A DNA stretch of 64,000 bases. Origin: Rarobacter faecitabidus (GTDB lineage: Bacteria; Actinomycetota; Actinomycetes; Actinomycetales; Cellulomonadaceae). The DNA lies in the NCBI RefSeq assembly GCF_006716265.1, contig NZ_VFOS01000002.1, forward strand, positions 186,001-250,000. The letters run 5' to 3'. The position numbers were made by a program, and so were the translations under genes. The notes under the pieces are model-generated. The model did no database searches. It worked only from the letters and a program-made list of their open reading frames with translations, and was not told where the DNA came from. Shown here piece after piece: positions 1 to 8,973 of this stretch (the stretch's first letter is position 1; the number at the start of each line of letters is the position of its first letter).

Positions 1-392
1 GCGAGTTCGCCGGTCGCCGCGATGGATCCGCTGCCCTCCAGGATCAGGCCTTCCTGCGGACGGAACTCGAGTTCCACCCCCGGCCTGGAATCGTGCCAAT
101 CCCATACCCGTGCACGCGCCGTTTCGCCGCGCGCGAGCGGCAGGGCGATGTCCTGGTGCACGACGGCCACCCCCGCGCTCAAGCCGTCCCAGCCGGGAAC
201 GAAATCGTCCATGTGGATCACGGTCCAGCCGAGCCCGGTTCCTCCGAGCTGCGCGACCACGTGACTGGCCAGCCACGTCTTGCCCGAACCGGACCAGCCG
301 TCGATCGCGACGATCGCAGGGCAGGGCAGCGAGCGAAGCGCGTGCACCAGCGCGCAGAACTCGATTCGCTCACGCCGATCGGCGGGGGTCAC
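1..392 (-). CDS. P-loop nucleoside kinase-like protein (3' end outside window)
   Basis: The reading frame begins at GTG 392 and runs off the left edge, so only about 130 N-terminal residues are present. A Walker A motif, GWSGSGKT, follows the hydrophobic strand AIVAID at about residues 30-42, and HMDDF appears further on, the layout of uridine-kinase-like and related small-molecule kinases. The GTG overlaps the stop of the upstream MalY-type gene as GTGA, which suggests translational coupling. The substrate cannot be determined because the lid and C-terminal part are missing. Seen: P-loop, DD motif and overlap. Inferred: phosphoryl transfer to a nucleoside or similar small molecule. Confidence 0.7.
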   Translation of the reverse strand, partial: MTPADRRERIEFCALVHALRSLPCPAIVAIDGWSGSGKTWLASHVVAQLGGTGLGWTVIHMDDFVPGWDGLSAGVAVVHQDIALPLARGETARARVWDWHDSRPGVELEFRPQEGLILEGSGSIAATGEL

Positions 393-1489
393 CGGACCGC
401 GGCCGCTATCCGTTCCAGCGCCTCCAGCAGGATCTCTTCACTCGTCGCGAAGTTGAGGCGCAGGAAACCCGGCCTGCCGAATGGGCGGCCGGAGGAGAGC
501 GCCACCTTGGCCTCGGCCACGAGCCTGCGGGCGGTCACCGGCTCACCTGACGCCGTCGTCATCGCGCTGAAGTCCAGCCACGCCAGGTACGTCGCGTCAG
601 GAGTCGCGAAGCCGACCTGCGGCAGTTCCCGGGCAAGGAACCTGGCGACGATCTCGCGGCGCACGCGCAGCGCAGCCAGGAGATCAGCCAGCCACTGCGT
701 CTGACCGTAGGCGGCGCTATGCGCGATCTCCGCGACGTGGCTGACCGCGCTGATCAGCTCCGGTGCGCGGCGCACAGGCGGCGCCTGTGGGCCGCGTAGC
801 AGCAGGGCCACGTTCAGCCCGACGAGGTTGAACGCCTTCGACGCCGACTGCAGGGCGAAGGCCTCGGGGATCTGCGGGATCACCGGGGTGAACGGGACGT
901 AGCTCAGCGGCGCATGGATCTCGTCCACGATGATGACGACGCCGTGGCGCCGCGCCACCTCGCCGAGGGCCTCAAGCTCAGCCGCGGAATGTACCTGGCC
1001 CGTAGGGTTCTGCGGATTGCATAGCAGGTAGGCGGCGCGCGGGAAGTCACCGGTCAGCTTCTGCCACTGCGCGTCGAGTTCCTCGATCCCGTCCGCCAGC
1101 TGGCGGACATCGAAACCCGCGGCCCTGGGATACTCCACCAGCGGCGGATAGATCGGGTTGGCGGTGAAGACCGGCGCGCCCGGCCGCAGCAGCGTTCGCA
1201 ACAGCGACACGACACCGAGCATGACGTTGGGGACGAGTTCTGCGCCCTCCGGCTCCCAGCCCCACGTCTGCGCGGCGAACGCCCGGTGCGCATTCTGCAG
1301 CGTCTCACCGGCCGCGTAGCCGGTATCGCCGCGATCTATGACCGCATGAATGGCCGCGGCGACCCCGGGAGCCAGATCGCAGTCCATCTCCGCGACCCAC
1401 AGCGGCAGGACATCCGGCTCGAACTGCTGCCACTTAGCAGAAGTCCGCGAGCGCAGTACCCGCTCCGGCACAACCAGTGGATCGGACAT
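389..1489 (-). CDS. MalY/PatB-family aminotransferase, probable cystathionine beta-lyase
   Basis: This 366-residue fold-type I PLP enzyme has the full family layout: an N-terminal LPLWVAEMD segment (about 29-36) typical of MalY/PatB C-S lyases, NPTG at 161-164, a DE pair at 189-190 that contacts the cofactor, and the Schiff-base lysine in SASKAFN at K218. MalY/PatB enzymes cleave cystathionine or cysteine conjugates to pyruvate, ammonia and a thiol in the cytosol. The length matches the family. The gene abuts PEP carboxylase upstream and overlaps the partial kinase downstream, so the three may be co-transcribed. Which sulfur substrate it uses cannot be decided; another class I/II aminotransferase activity is the alternative. 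Confidence 0.85.
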   Translation of the reverse strand: MSDPLVVPERVLRSRTSAKWQQFEPDVLPLWVAEMDCDLAPGVAAAIHAVIDRGDTGYAAGETLQNAHRAFAAQTWGWEPEGAELVPNVMLGVVSLLRTLLRPGAPVFTANPIYPPLVEYPRAAGFDVRQLADGIEELDAQWQKLTGDFPRAAYLLCNPQNPTGQVHSAAELEALGEVARRHGVVIIVDEIHAPLSYVPFTPVIPQIPEAFALQSASKAFNLVGLNVALLLRGPQAPPVRRAPELISAVSHVAEIAHSAAYGQTQWLADLLAALRVRREIVARFLARELPQVGFATPDATYLAWLDFSAMTTASGEPVTARRLVAEAKVALSSGRPFGRPGFLRLNFATSEEILLEALERIAAAVR

Positions 1490-4182
1490 CAGCCCGTGTT
1501 CTGCAGACCTGCCGCGACGCCGTTCACGGAGAGCAGCAACAGGTGCTGCAGTTCCTCCGTGCTCGCCGTGTGGTTGCCGGTGCGCAGTGCGGTGAGAGCT
1601 CGCACCTGAATCAGGGACAGCGCCCCGACGTAGGGGCTACGCAACTGGACGGCGCGGCCGAGCACCCGGCGGTTAGCCAGCGGCCACTCGGAATCGGTCA
1701 CCTTGAGCACCCAGTCGACCGTTCGCCGGTACTCATCGAGCACCAGCTTCGACAGGTCGTCCCGGTCGCCCAGGGCGAGGTACTGCTCGGCGATGCGATC
1801 GTCCGATTTGGCCAGGGACATCTCCACGTTGTCGATCATCGTCGCGAAGACCGGCCACTCGCGATACGCGGCGCGCAACTCGTCCACATCGCCCACGGCC
1901 TCAAGCGCGGAGCCGAGACCATACCAGCCCGCGAGGTTGAGGCGCGCCTGGGACCAGGAGAACACCCACGGAATCGCACGCAAGTCATCGAGCGAGGACA
2001 CGGACAGGCCACGGCGGGCCGGCCGGGAACCGATCGGCAGCAGGCCGACCTCCTCGAGGGGTGTGACCTGCGCGAACCACTGCGGGAAGCCGTCGGACTT
2101 CACGAGGCGGTGGAATGCGGAGCGGGAAGTCTCGTCCAGCTTTCCGGCCAGCTCGGCGAACTTGGCGGTGCCCTCCGCGTTACGCTCCTCCACGCTCGGT
2201 GCCGAGGCGAGCAGGGTCGCCGCGGCGACGTGTTCGATGTGCTGGACGGCGATCGTCGGGTCGCCGTAGCGCGCGAGGATGACCTCGCCCTGCTCGGTCA
2301 GCTTGAAACGGCCATCCACGGAGTGGGGTGGCTGGGCCAGCACCGCGCGGTTGGCCGGGCCGCCGCCGCGGCCGAGCGCGCCGCCGCGGCCGTGGAACAG
2401 CGTGAGGGTGATGTTGTGGCGCTCTGCCCAGGCGGCGATCCGCTCCTGGGCCGAGTGCAGCGCCAGCGTGGCTGATACCGGTCCGACGTCCTTGGACGAG
2501 TCCGAGTAGCCGAGCATGACCTCGACTCGGCGTCCGTTCGCCTCCAGCCGGCGCTTGACCTGCTCGATCATGAGCATCTGCTCGAGGATCTCGACGCTGT
2601 TCTCCAGGTCGGCGAAGGTCTCGAACAGCGGAATGGCGTCGATGATCGGCGCATCATCGGAATCCGCGAACGCCAGGTTCGCGAGCTGGTAGACCGCCTC
2701 CAGGTGCTCCGGCTTCTGCGTGAAGGACACGATGAATCGGCGCACCGCCCGAACTCCGTAGCGGCGCTGGATCGCGCCAATGGCGCGGAACGTGTCGAGG
2801 ACCTCGACGGTGCGCGGCTGAAGCTTGCCCTGCAGGCCGTGCTCGGCGATATCCGCGAGCGCCTCTTCGTGCACCTGGGAGTGCTGGCGGACCTCCAGCT
2901 CCACCAGGTGGAAGCCGAACGTCTGCACCTGCCAGATCAGGTTCTGCAGGGCCCCGTAGGCGGCGCGCGGGGCGCCTGCGGCGATGAGCGAGTCCTGCAC
3001 GGTGCGCAGGTCCGATTCGAGTTGCTCGGCGGACGCGTACGCGAGGTCTGCGTCGCGGCGGCGCGTGGCCGCGATGCGCTCGGAGATGACGAGTGTGGCC
3101 GCGCGGTGCCGCTCGTTGATGGACTTGGCCTCAGCCAGGTCCGTGAGGCGGCGCGAGAGTTGGCGCTGGCGGTCCCAGAGGCTGTTCAGCGCAGCGGAGG
3201 GCGGGGTCGTGTCGTCGTCGGCGGTCAGGCGGCGGGCGATGTCGTGCGCGGATCGCTCGAGCGCGATGAGGATGCGCTCGGACGCGATCTGCGCGGCCTC
3301 GCGGGTGACCTCGGCGGTCACGTTGGGGTTGCCGTCGCGGTCACCGCCGATCCACGAGCCGAGTCCGACGAAGGGCCGGACCAGCGGCTCAATGCGTCCC
3401 GCGCGGTCGCCGAGTAGCCAGTCGTCGAAACGGCGGTAGACGGCGGGGATCACGTTGAACAGGGTCGACTCGAAGACGGCCATGATCTGGCGCACCTCGT
3501 CCTGAACCGACGGCTTCGAGGAACGGATCAGCGCGGTGCGCCACAGGCCGTCGATCTCGGCCAGGAGGCTGCGCTCGTTCTCTGCGAGCGACGTGCCGCC
3601 CAGGCGTAGCGAGTCGCGGGCCGCGAGTAGATCGGACACGCGGCGGATGCCGCCGGTGACCGCGCGCCGGCGCGCCTCGGTCGGGTGGGCGGTCAGGACC
3701 GGGCGGAACTCGAGCTCGGTGAGTCGCTTCACGGCCTCCTCGTAACCGACCTCGGCGGCGAGCTGGGTGAACGCCTCGGGAAGCGTGTCGTCCTGGGTCG
3801 TGGAACGAGGCCCGGCCGCCGTTTCGCGCTGCCGTAGCACGCGAATGCGGTGGTACTCCTCGGCCAGGTTCGCAAGGTGGAAGTAGCAGGTGAAGGCGCG
3901 GGCGACCTGCTGGGCGCGCTCCAGCGTGAACGTGTCGACGAGTTCGCGCGCCTCGTCCAAGGCGCTCGAGTTCGGGTCGTCGTAAGCCGCGATGGTCAGT
4001 TCGCGGAGACGTTCCACGTCGGCCAGCAGGTCAGGTCCGCCCGACTCCTCCAGTACCGTGCCGAGCAGGCGCCCGAGCAGGCGCACGTCCTCGCGCAGCG
4101 GTTCTGGCACCTCGTGGCGGGCATACGAGCGGCGCACGTTCGATTCGGCGGCTGGGGTGTCGTTGGATTCCGCAATGGTCAC
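1489..4182 (-). CDS. ppc: phosphoenolpyruvate carboxylase
   Basis: This anaplerotic cytosolic enzyme adds bicarbonate to phosphoenolpyruvate to give oxaloacetate. From GTG 4182 the protein has 897 residues, normal for the family. Diagnostic motifs are the catalytic histidine in LTAHPTE (about H166), GYSDSSKDVG, the glycine-rich loop FHGRGGALGRGGGP and the invariant C-terminal QNTG. An upstream in-frame ATG at 4305 would add 41 residues without family character, so I prefer the GTG, although its AAGGGGG Shine-Dalgarno-like run lies directly against the start codon. The stop overlaps the first base of the MalY-type gene, implying one leftward operon. Allosteric control by acetyl-CoA or aspartate is a family property and is not shown here. 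Confidence 0.97.
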   Translation of the reverse strand: MTIAESNDTPAAESNVRRSYARHEVPEPLREDVRLLGRLLGTVLEESGGPDLLADVERLRELTIAAYDDPNSSALDEARELVDTFTLERAQQVARAFTCYFHLANLAEEYHRIRVLRQRETAAGPRSTTQDDTLPEAFTQLAAEVGYEEAVKRLTELEFRPVLTAHPTEARRRAVTGGIRRVSDLLAARDSLRLGGTSLAENERSLLAEIDGLWRTALIRSSKPSVQDEVRQIMAVFESTLFNVIPAVYRRFDDWLLGDRAGRIEPLVRPFVGLGSWIGGDRDGNPNVTAEVTREAAQIASERILIALERSAHDIARRLTADDDTTPPSAALNSLWDRQRQLSRRLTDLAEAKSINERHRAATLVISERIAATRRRDADLAYASAEQLESDLRTVQDSLIAAGAPRAAYGALQNLIWQVQTFGFHLVELEVRQHSQVHEEALADIAEHGLQGKLQPRTVEVLDTFRAIGAIQRRYGVRAVRRFIVSFTQKPEHLEAVYQLANLAFADSDDAPIIDAIPLFETFADLENSVEILEQMLMIEQVKRRLEANGRRVEVMLGYSDSSKDVGPVSATLALHSAQERIAAWAERHNITLTLFHGRGGALGRGGGPANRAVLAQPPHSVDGRFKLTEQGEVILARYGDPTIAVQHIEHVAAATLLASAPSVEERNAEGTAKFAELAGKLDETSRSAFHRLVKSDGFPQWFAQVTPLEEVGLLPIGSRPARRGLSVSSLDDLRAIPWVFSWSQARLNLAGWYGLGSALEAVGDVDELRAAYREWPVFATMIDNVEMSLAKSDDRIAEQYLALGDRDDLSKLVLDEYRRTVDWVLKVTDSEWPLANRRVLGRAVQLRSPYVGALSLIQVRALTALRTGNHTASTEELQHLLLLSVNGVAAGLQNTG

Positions 4183-4400
4183 CCCCTTAGAGTAGTGCGA
4201 TTTTGTTACGCCCGTAATCAGCCTTCCGCCTGGGACGTTGTTCCCACCATTTCCGGCAAGCCCTGCACGCGAGCCGTGCACGAGCCCGGGTGGCGCCCGA
4301 CACACGCCGGTAACATGACGGGTCTAGTGTGAAGAAATCCTGCCTCGGGGGCTTCAAGCTGCCGATGCAGCACGATTTCCTGACTTTCGCGGAGGACAAA

Positions 4401-5306
4401 ATGCGCAAGATCTCCATCGTCGCCCTGGCACTGGGCGCCGCCCTCACCCTCTCGGCCTGTTCCGGCGGGGAAGACACCTCATCCTCGACTCCGGCCGCTC
4501 CCGGCGACACGACGTCGGCCGACACGGCGAAGGACGAGGCCATCGCGGCGCTCCTTCCGGAGAGCGTCGCCTCCAGCGGCAAGATCGTCTTCGGAACCGA
4601 CCCGAGCTACGCCCCAGCCGAGTTCCTGGGCGACGACGGCACGACCGCGACCGGCTACGACATCGACATCGCGAAGGCGATCGCCGGCGTCCTCGGCCTG
4701 ACGGCTGACATTCAGTCGTCCTCATTCGACGCGATCATCCCGGCGATCGGCACCAAGTACGACGCGGGAATCTCGTCCTTCACCATCAATCCTGACCGGC
4801 TCCAGCAGGTCAACATGATCCAGTACTTCTCGGCGGGATCCTCGTTCGCCGTCCCCGCGGGCAACCCGAACGGCGTGAGCGCGGACGACCTGTGCGGCAA
4901 GATCATCGGCGTGCAGACCTCAACCGTCCAGGACGACGACCTGGCCGATCGCATCATTCCCGAGTGCGAGGCCGCCGGCAAGCCAGCGCCCACGCCCCTG
5001 CAGTACGACCTGCAGACCGATGTCACCACTGCCCTGCTCGGCGGCAAGGCGGATCTGATGTACGCCGACTCCCCGATCATCGCCTACGCGATCGAGCAGA
5101 CCGGCGACAAGCTCGAGCAGCTCGGCGACGTGTTCGACACCGCTCCGCAGGGCATCGTCGTGGCCAAGGACGACGCTGCGCTGACTGAAGCGATCCAGAA
5201 TGCGCTGCAGAAGCTCATTGACGACGGCACGTACGGCGACATCCTCGCTCAGTGGGGCGTGACCGACAGCGCGGTGGAAACCGCCGAGCTCAACCCCGCG
5301 AGTTAA
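4401..5306 (+). CDS. amino-acid ABC transporter substrate-binding lipoprotein (first copy)
   Basis: This is a 301-residue SBP_bac_3-type receptor. The start at ATG 4401 is set by GGAGGACAAA just upstream and gives a lipoprotein signal with lipobox LSAC (C20); an upstream in-frame start at 4329 would hide the signal peptide. The mature domain has the polar amino-acid receptor layout, with GYDIDIAKAIAG near 95-106 and ISSFTINPDR near 140. It should be tethered outside the membrane and deliver a polar amino acid to the permease encoded downstream. A paralog follows at 5396 with long identical stretches, so the pair arose by tandem duplication. A strong terminator separates the two copies. The ligand is not identified. 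Confidence 0.92.
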   Translation: MRKISIVALALGAALTLSACSGGEDTSSSTPAAPGDTTSADTAKDEAIAALLPESVASSGKIVFGTDPSYAPAEFLGDDGTTATGYDIDIAKAIAGVLGLTADIQSSSFDAIIPAIGTKYDAGISSFTINPDRLQQVNMIQYFSAGSSFAVPAGNPNGVSADDLCGKIIGVQTSTVQDDDLADRIIPECEAAGKPAPTPLQYDLQTDVTTALLGGKADLMYADSPIIAYAIEQTGDKLEQLGDVFDTAPQGIVVAKDDAALTEAIQNALQKLIDDGTYGDILAQWGVTDSAVETAELNPAS

Positions 5307-5311
5307 GTCCC

Positions 5312-5360
5312 GAAGCGGCGCTCCCCGCGCTCATTAGCATGGGGAGCGCCGCTTCTTTTT
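5312..5360 (+). terminator. Rho-independent terminator between the two receptor genes
   Basis: The arms GAAGCGGCGCTCCCC (5312-5326) and GGGGAGCGCCGCTTC (5341-5355) pair perfectly over 15 bp around a 14-nt loop and are followed by a T run. The element lies six bases after the first receptor's stop and 35 bases before the second receptor's start, so it probably terminates much of the first transcript. Confidence 0.9.
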
Positions 5361-5395
5361 GCGACGACTCACCACTCGTAACTCTGGAGACCACC

Positions 5396-6283
5396 ATGCG
5401 TAAAGTTTCGCTCCTTGCCCTATCGACCGCGCTCGTACTCACCCTCGCCGGGTGCTCAGGTGGTGACGACGGCTCCGCGAGCCCCACCGGTTCCGCAGCA
5501 CCGTCAGCCAAGGACGAGGCCATCGCCGCGCTGGTTCCGGAAGGAATCGCGGGCACGGGCAAGTTGGTGGTCGGTGCCGAACTCACCTACGCACCGGCCG
5601 AGTTCCTGGCCGATGACGGCACCACACCCGTGGGCTACGACGTGGACCTCGCCAAGGCGATCGCGGGAGTCCTGGGGCTGACGGCCGATGTTCAGGCCTC
5701 CGCGTTCGACGCGATCATCCCGGCGATCGGCACCAAGTACGACGTGGGAATCTCCTCCTTCACCATCAACCCGGAACGACTCGGGCAGGTGAACATGATC
5801 AGTTACTTCAACGCTGGCTCCGCATTCGCCGTGGCGCAGGGCAATCCCAAGTCTGTCGGCACCGATGTGTGCGGGCTCGTGATCGGCGTCCAGACCGGTA
5901 CCGTGCAGGACACCGACCTGGCTGACAAGATCACGCCCGACTGCACGGCCGCGGGAAAGCCCGCCCCGACCGCCTTGCAATACGACCAGCAGTCCGATGT
6001 GACGACCGCGCTGCTCGGCGGCAAGGCCGATCTGATGTACGCGGACTCCCCGATCGTCGCCTACGCCATCGAGCAGACCGGCGGCAAGATCGAACAGCTC
6101 GGGGAGCCGTTCGACACGGCGGCACAGGGTATTGTCGTGGCCAAGGACGACGCTGCGCTGACGGAGGCCGTACAAAAGGCCCTCCAGAAGCTCATCGATG
6201 ACGGCACCTACAACGAGATCCTTACGCAATGGCGCGTGGAGTCCGGCGGGGTCACCTCAGCAGAACTCAACCCGGCAGGTTAA
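5396..6283 (+). CDS. amino-acid ABC transporter substrate-binding lipoprotein (second copy)
   Basis: This is a 295-residue paralog of the receptor at 4401. ATG 5396 follows CTGGAGACCACC and opens a lipoprotein signal with lipobox LAGC (C20). The two mature domains share near-identical segments around GYDVDLAKAIAG, SAFDAIIPAIGTKYD and ISSFTINPER. The permease start lies only three bases after this stop, so this copy is the one translationally linked to the transporter, while the first copy is set apart by a terminator. Both receptors probably dock on the same permease and may differ in affinity or specificity, which the sequence does not tell. Confidence 0.92.
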   Translation: MRKVSLLALSTALVLTLAGCSGGDDGSASPTGSAAPSAKDEAIAALVPEGIAGTGKLVVGAELTYAPAEFLADDGTTPVGYDVDLAKAIAGVLGLTADVQASAFDAIIPAIGTKYDVGISSFTINPERLGQVNMISYFNAGSAFAVAQGNPKSVGTDVCGLVIGVQTGTVQDTDLADKITPDCTAAGKPAPTALQYDQQSDVTTALLGGKADLMYADSPIVAYAIEQTGGKIEQLGEPFDTAAQGIVVAKDDAALTEAVQKALQKLIDDGTYNEILTQWRVESGGVTSAELNPAG

Positions 6284-6285
6284 TC

Positions 6286-7263
6286 ATGAACACTGCAGAA
6301 CCAGATCAGATCCCGAACCGGATTCACGCGATCCCCGTTCGCTACCCGTGGCGCATCGTCTCGGCGGTGGTCGTGACGATCATCGCGGCGATGTTCCTGC
6401 ACGGCCTCGTGACCAACAAAGTGCTGCAGTGGGATCTCGTGGGCCAGTACCTGTTCCACCAGAACATCCTGCGAGCGATCGGGTGGACGCTGATCCTCAC
6501 CGTGGCGGCCATGGTCCTGTCGATCATCATGGCGCTCACCCTCGCGATCATGCGATCGTCGGAGAACCCCGTCATGCGGAACGTCGCCTGGGTCTACATC
6601 TGGTTCTTCCGCGGCACGCCGGTCTACACCCAGTTGGTGTTCTGGGGGATGTTGTCGGTGCTGTACCCCGTACTGTCGCTGGGGATTCCGTTCGGTCCGG
6701 AGTTCTTCAGTTTCGAAACGAAGGCCCTTACGGTGGGCACGCTCGCCGCAATCCCGGCGATTCTCGGTCTGGCGTTCAATGAGGCGGCGTACCTCGCGGA
6801 AATCATCCGCGCCGGGCTGCAGTCGGTCGACCCGGGCCAGCACGAGGCCGCTCGGGCGCTCGGCATGAAGAACGGTGCGATCATGCGGCGCGTCGTCATC
6901 CCGCAGGCCATGCGGGTGATCGTGCCGCCGACGGGCAACGAGACGATCTCGATGCTGAAGACCACGTCGCTCGTTCTGGCCGTACCGTTCACGCTAGACC
7001 TGACGTATCAGGCATCGGCCATCGGGTCGCGCACCTTCGCGCCCGTTCCGCTGCTCGTGGTCGCCGCCATCTGGTACCTGGTGATCACCTCGATCCTGAT
7101 GGTTGGGCAGTACTACCTGGAGCGCTACTACGGCCGCGGTTTCGATGGGCGCTCCGCCGCCTCGTCCGAGATTTCGGTGCCCCGCCGGGCACGCAAGCAG
7201 AAGGCGATCAACGCCGCACACACCACGCCCGATCCGTCGCCGCTCGACGAGTCGGGAACCTAG
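6286..7263 (+). CDS. amino-acid ABC transporter permease (HisM/GlnP type)
   Basis: This 325-residue inner-membrane subunit has several hydrophobic helices, beginning with WRIVSAVVVTIIAAMFL near residue 20. The cytoplasmic coupling (EAA) loop reads EAAYLAEIIRAGLQSV and continues QHEAARALGM, characteristic of permeases for polar amino acids. ATG 6286 is preferred over an upstream in-frame start because it follows the receptor stop directly with GGCAGG nearby. It should form a homodimeric channel energised by the ATPase at 7273. The gene is the third of a receptor-permease-ATPase operon. The C-terminal tail after the last helix is about 40 residues, basic, and probably cytoplasmic. Confidence 0.92.
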   Translation: MNTAEPDQIPNRIHAIPVRYPWRIVSAVVVTIIAAMFLHGLVTNKVLQWDLVGQYLFHQNILRAIGWTLILTVAAMVLSIIMALTLAIMRSSENPVMRNVAWVYIWFFRGTPVYTQLVFWGMLSVLYPVLSLGIPFGPEFFSFETKALTVGTLAAIPAILGLAFNEAAYLAEIIRAGLQSVDPGQHEAARALGMKNGAIMRRVVIPQAMRVIVPPTGNETISMLKTTSLVLAVPFTLDLTYQASAIGSRTFAPVPLLVVAAIWYLVITSILMVGQYYLERYYGRGFDGRSAASSEISVPRRARKQKAINAAHTTPDPSPLDESGT

Positions 7264-7272
7264 GGGCTAACG

Positions 7273-8049
7273 ATGACGACATCAATGGTGGAACTGCAAG
7301 AGGTCCACAAGGAGTTCGGGCACAACCACGTCCTGCGGGGCGTCAACCTAGAGGTGCCGGCGGGATCGGTGTGCGTGATGCTGGGACCGTCGGGATCGGG
7401 CAAGTCGACGGCGCTTCGATGCATCAACCAGCTCGAGGAGATCACGGCGGGACGCATCTACGTCGACGGGGAGCTCATGGGCTATCGCGAGGTGTCGCAC
7501 GGCGAGGAAGTGCGCCTGCAGAAGTTGCACCCGCGCCTCGTCGCCCAGCAGCGCGCGCGCATCGGCATGGTGTTCCAGCGCTTCAACCTGTTCCCTCACT
7601 TCACCGCCCTCCAGAACGTGGTCGAGGCGCAGGTTCAAGTACTGAAGCGGTCGAGGAGCGAAGCGACCGAGCGGGCGCGGCACCTGCTGGACAGGGTGGG
7701 TCTGGCCGACCGGATGGATCACTATCCCGCTCAGCTCTCGGGCGGCCAGCAGCAGCGCGTTGCCATCGCACGGGCGCTCGCGATGGATCCCGATCTGATG
7801 CTCTTCGACGAACCGACCTCGGCGCTCGACCCCGAACTGGTGGGCGAGGTGCTCGCCGTCATGAAGGATCTGGCGTCATCCGGGATGACGATGATCGTCG
7901 TCACGCACGAGGTCGGATTCGCCCGCGAGGTAGCCGATCAGGTGGTCTTCATGGCCGACGGCGTGATCGTTGAGCAGGGGCCCGCGCAGCAGGTCATCGA
8001 CGCACCCCGGGAGCAGCGCACGCGCGACTTCCTGTCGAAGGTGCTGTAG
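7273..8049 (+). CDS. amino-acid ABC transporter ATP-binding protein (GlnQ/HisP type)
   Basis: This 258-residue cytoplasmic ATPase carries Walker [10 protein letters not shown] (about 39-47), a Q-loop in [12 protein letters not shown], the signature [16 protein letters not shown], Walker [13 protein letters not shown] and the switch histidine in [14 protein letters not shown] and the adjoining sequence are typical of polar amino-acid importers. A short insertion between the Walker A region and the Q-loop (YREVSHGEE and following residues) is charged. It is the last gene of the importer operon, starting ten bases after the permease stop. The substrate is set by the receptors and is unknown. Confidence 0.94.
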   Translation: MTTSMVELQEVHKEFGHNHVLRGVNLEVPAGSVCVMLGPSGSGKSTALRCINQLEEITAGRIYVDGELMGYREVSHGEEVRLQKLHPRLVAQQRARIGMVFQRFNLFPHFTALQNVVEAQVQVLKRSRSEATERARHLLDRVGLADRMDHYPAQLSGGQQQRVAIARALAMDPDLMLFDEPTSALDPELVGEVLAVMKDLASSGMTMIVVTHEVGFAREVADQVVFMADGVIVEQGPAQQVIDAPREQRTRDFLSKVL

Positions 8050-8062
8050 GCGAGGGCTCGCT

Positions 8063-8839
8063 CTAGAGCCGAACCTTGGAGTCGTGGTCATCGCGGTAGC
8101 AGTACTTGCCGACGAAGGCGTTGCGACTGTCCTTGCTCTTCTCGAGCAGGCTGCAGAGCGGCACGTCCTGCCCGGCCCGCACGAACTTCCAGCCCTTGCC
8201 GGGGGCCTTGAAGTACAGCGCCGAGGCACCCGACATCATCGGCAGGCCATCGACCACGACGGTGGCGATCTTGTAGCCCTTCGTGTTGCTCTTCTCGTGG
8301 TTGAGGTAGCCGACCACGGTGTCGAACTTCTCGTAGCGTGTGCCCTTGACCGAGCCCCGGTAACCGGTCAGGAACGGCTTCAGCTTCTTCGCCGCCTTCG
8401 TCGCGGCCTTCGTCGTGGTGCAGGCGAACGCGGCGTAGGCGATGGAGCACGTGTAGGTCTTGTTGGCGAACAGCACCGCCGGGCTCGACTTCGTGCGCTT
8501 CTTTATGACCTTGAGCCCGCGCTGCTTCAGGATTGTGCCGATCTTGGCCTGGAAGGCCTTCGTCGTCGCGGAACTCTCGAACGTGTAGTCGTCGGCGTCG
8601 TAGACGTAGCCGGCCCCGGCCGAGAAGGTGTAGCCGTGCTTGGTGCCCTGCGCCTTGCGGTATACGACCGCGTACTTGTCCTTGGTGAGAGCGCCGGCGC
8701 CGTACGTCTTGGCGACCGAGGCGGCGAACTTCTTCGCCTTGGCGGGTGTGGCCGCCTGAGCCGCGGACGCCGGAACGGCCAGCCCGATCCCCAGCAGCGC
8801 GGCGGCGGTGACAAACGTGGCGATACGCCGAGAAATCAT
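8063..8839 (-). CDS. secreted protein of unknown family, lysine-rich, four cysteines
   Basis: I do not recognise this 258-residue protein. It begins with a basic, hydrophobic Sec signal (MISRRIATFVTAAALLGIG and following residues) ending at an ASA-type cleavage site near residue 26-30. The mature part is rich in lysine, alanine and tyrosine and holds four cysteines, in TYTCS, FACTT, PLCSL and KYCYR, enough for two disulfides in an exported domain. There is no lipobox, LPXTG signal or membrane helix after the signal, so release outside the cell is expected. It converges on the ABC importer, with 13 bases between the two stops. Confidence 0.75.
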   Translation of the reverse strand: MISRRIATFVTAAALLGIGLAVPASAAQAATPAKAKKFAASVAKTYGAGALTKDKYAVVYRKAQGTKHGYTFSAGAGYVYDADDYTFESSATTKAFQAKIGTILKQRGLKVIKKRTKSSPAVLFANKTYTCSIAYAAFACTTTKAATKAAKKLKPFLTGYRGSVKGTRYEKFDTVVGYLNHEKSNTKGYKIATVVVDGLPMMSGASALYFKAPGKGWKFVRAGQDVPLCSLLEKSKDSRNAFVGKYCYRDDHDSKVRL

Positions 8840-8973
8840 GATGTCCTGCCCATCTCGCGCCCTGCGCGGATCAGTGAGTCTGATATCGGTAGTCTAGCCA
8901 GACGCCTGTCCTCGGGCGCGGGATCGGCCGCCGAGTTCCGCCCGGTGACGACGGCCGGTTCCTCCTCCCCGCC

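Noticed and set aside
1477-2475. Open frames opposite ppc
   Set aside because: They mirror the PEP carboxylase coding sequence; no motif of their own.
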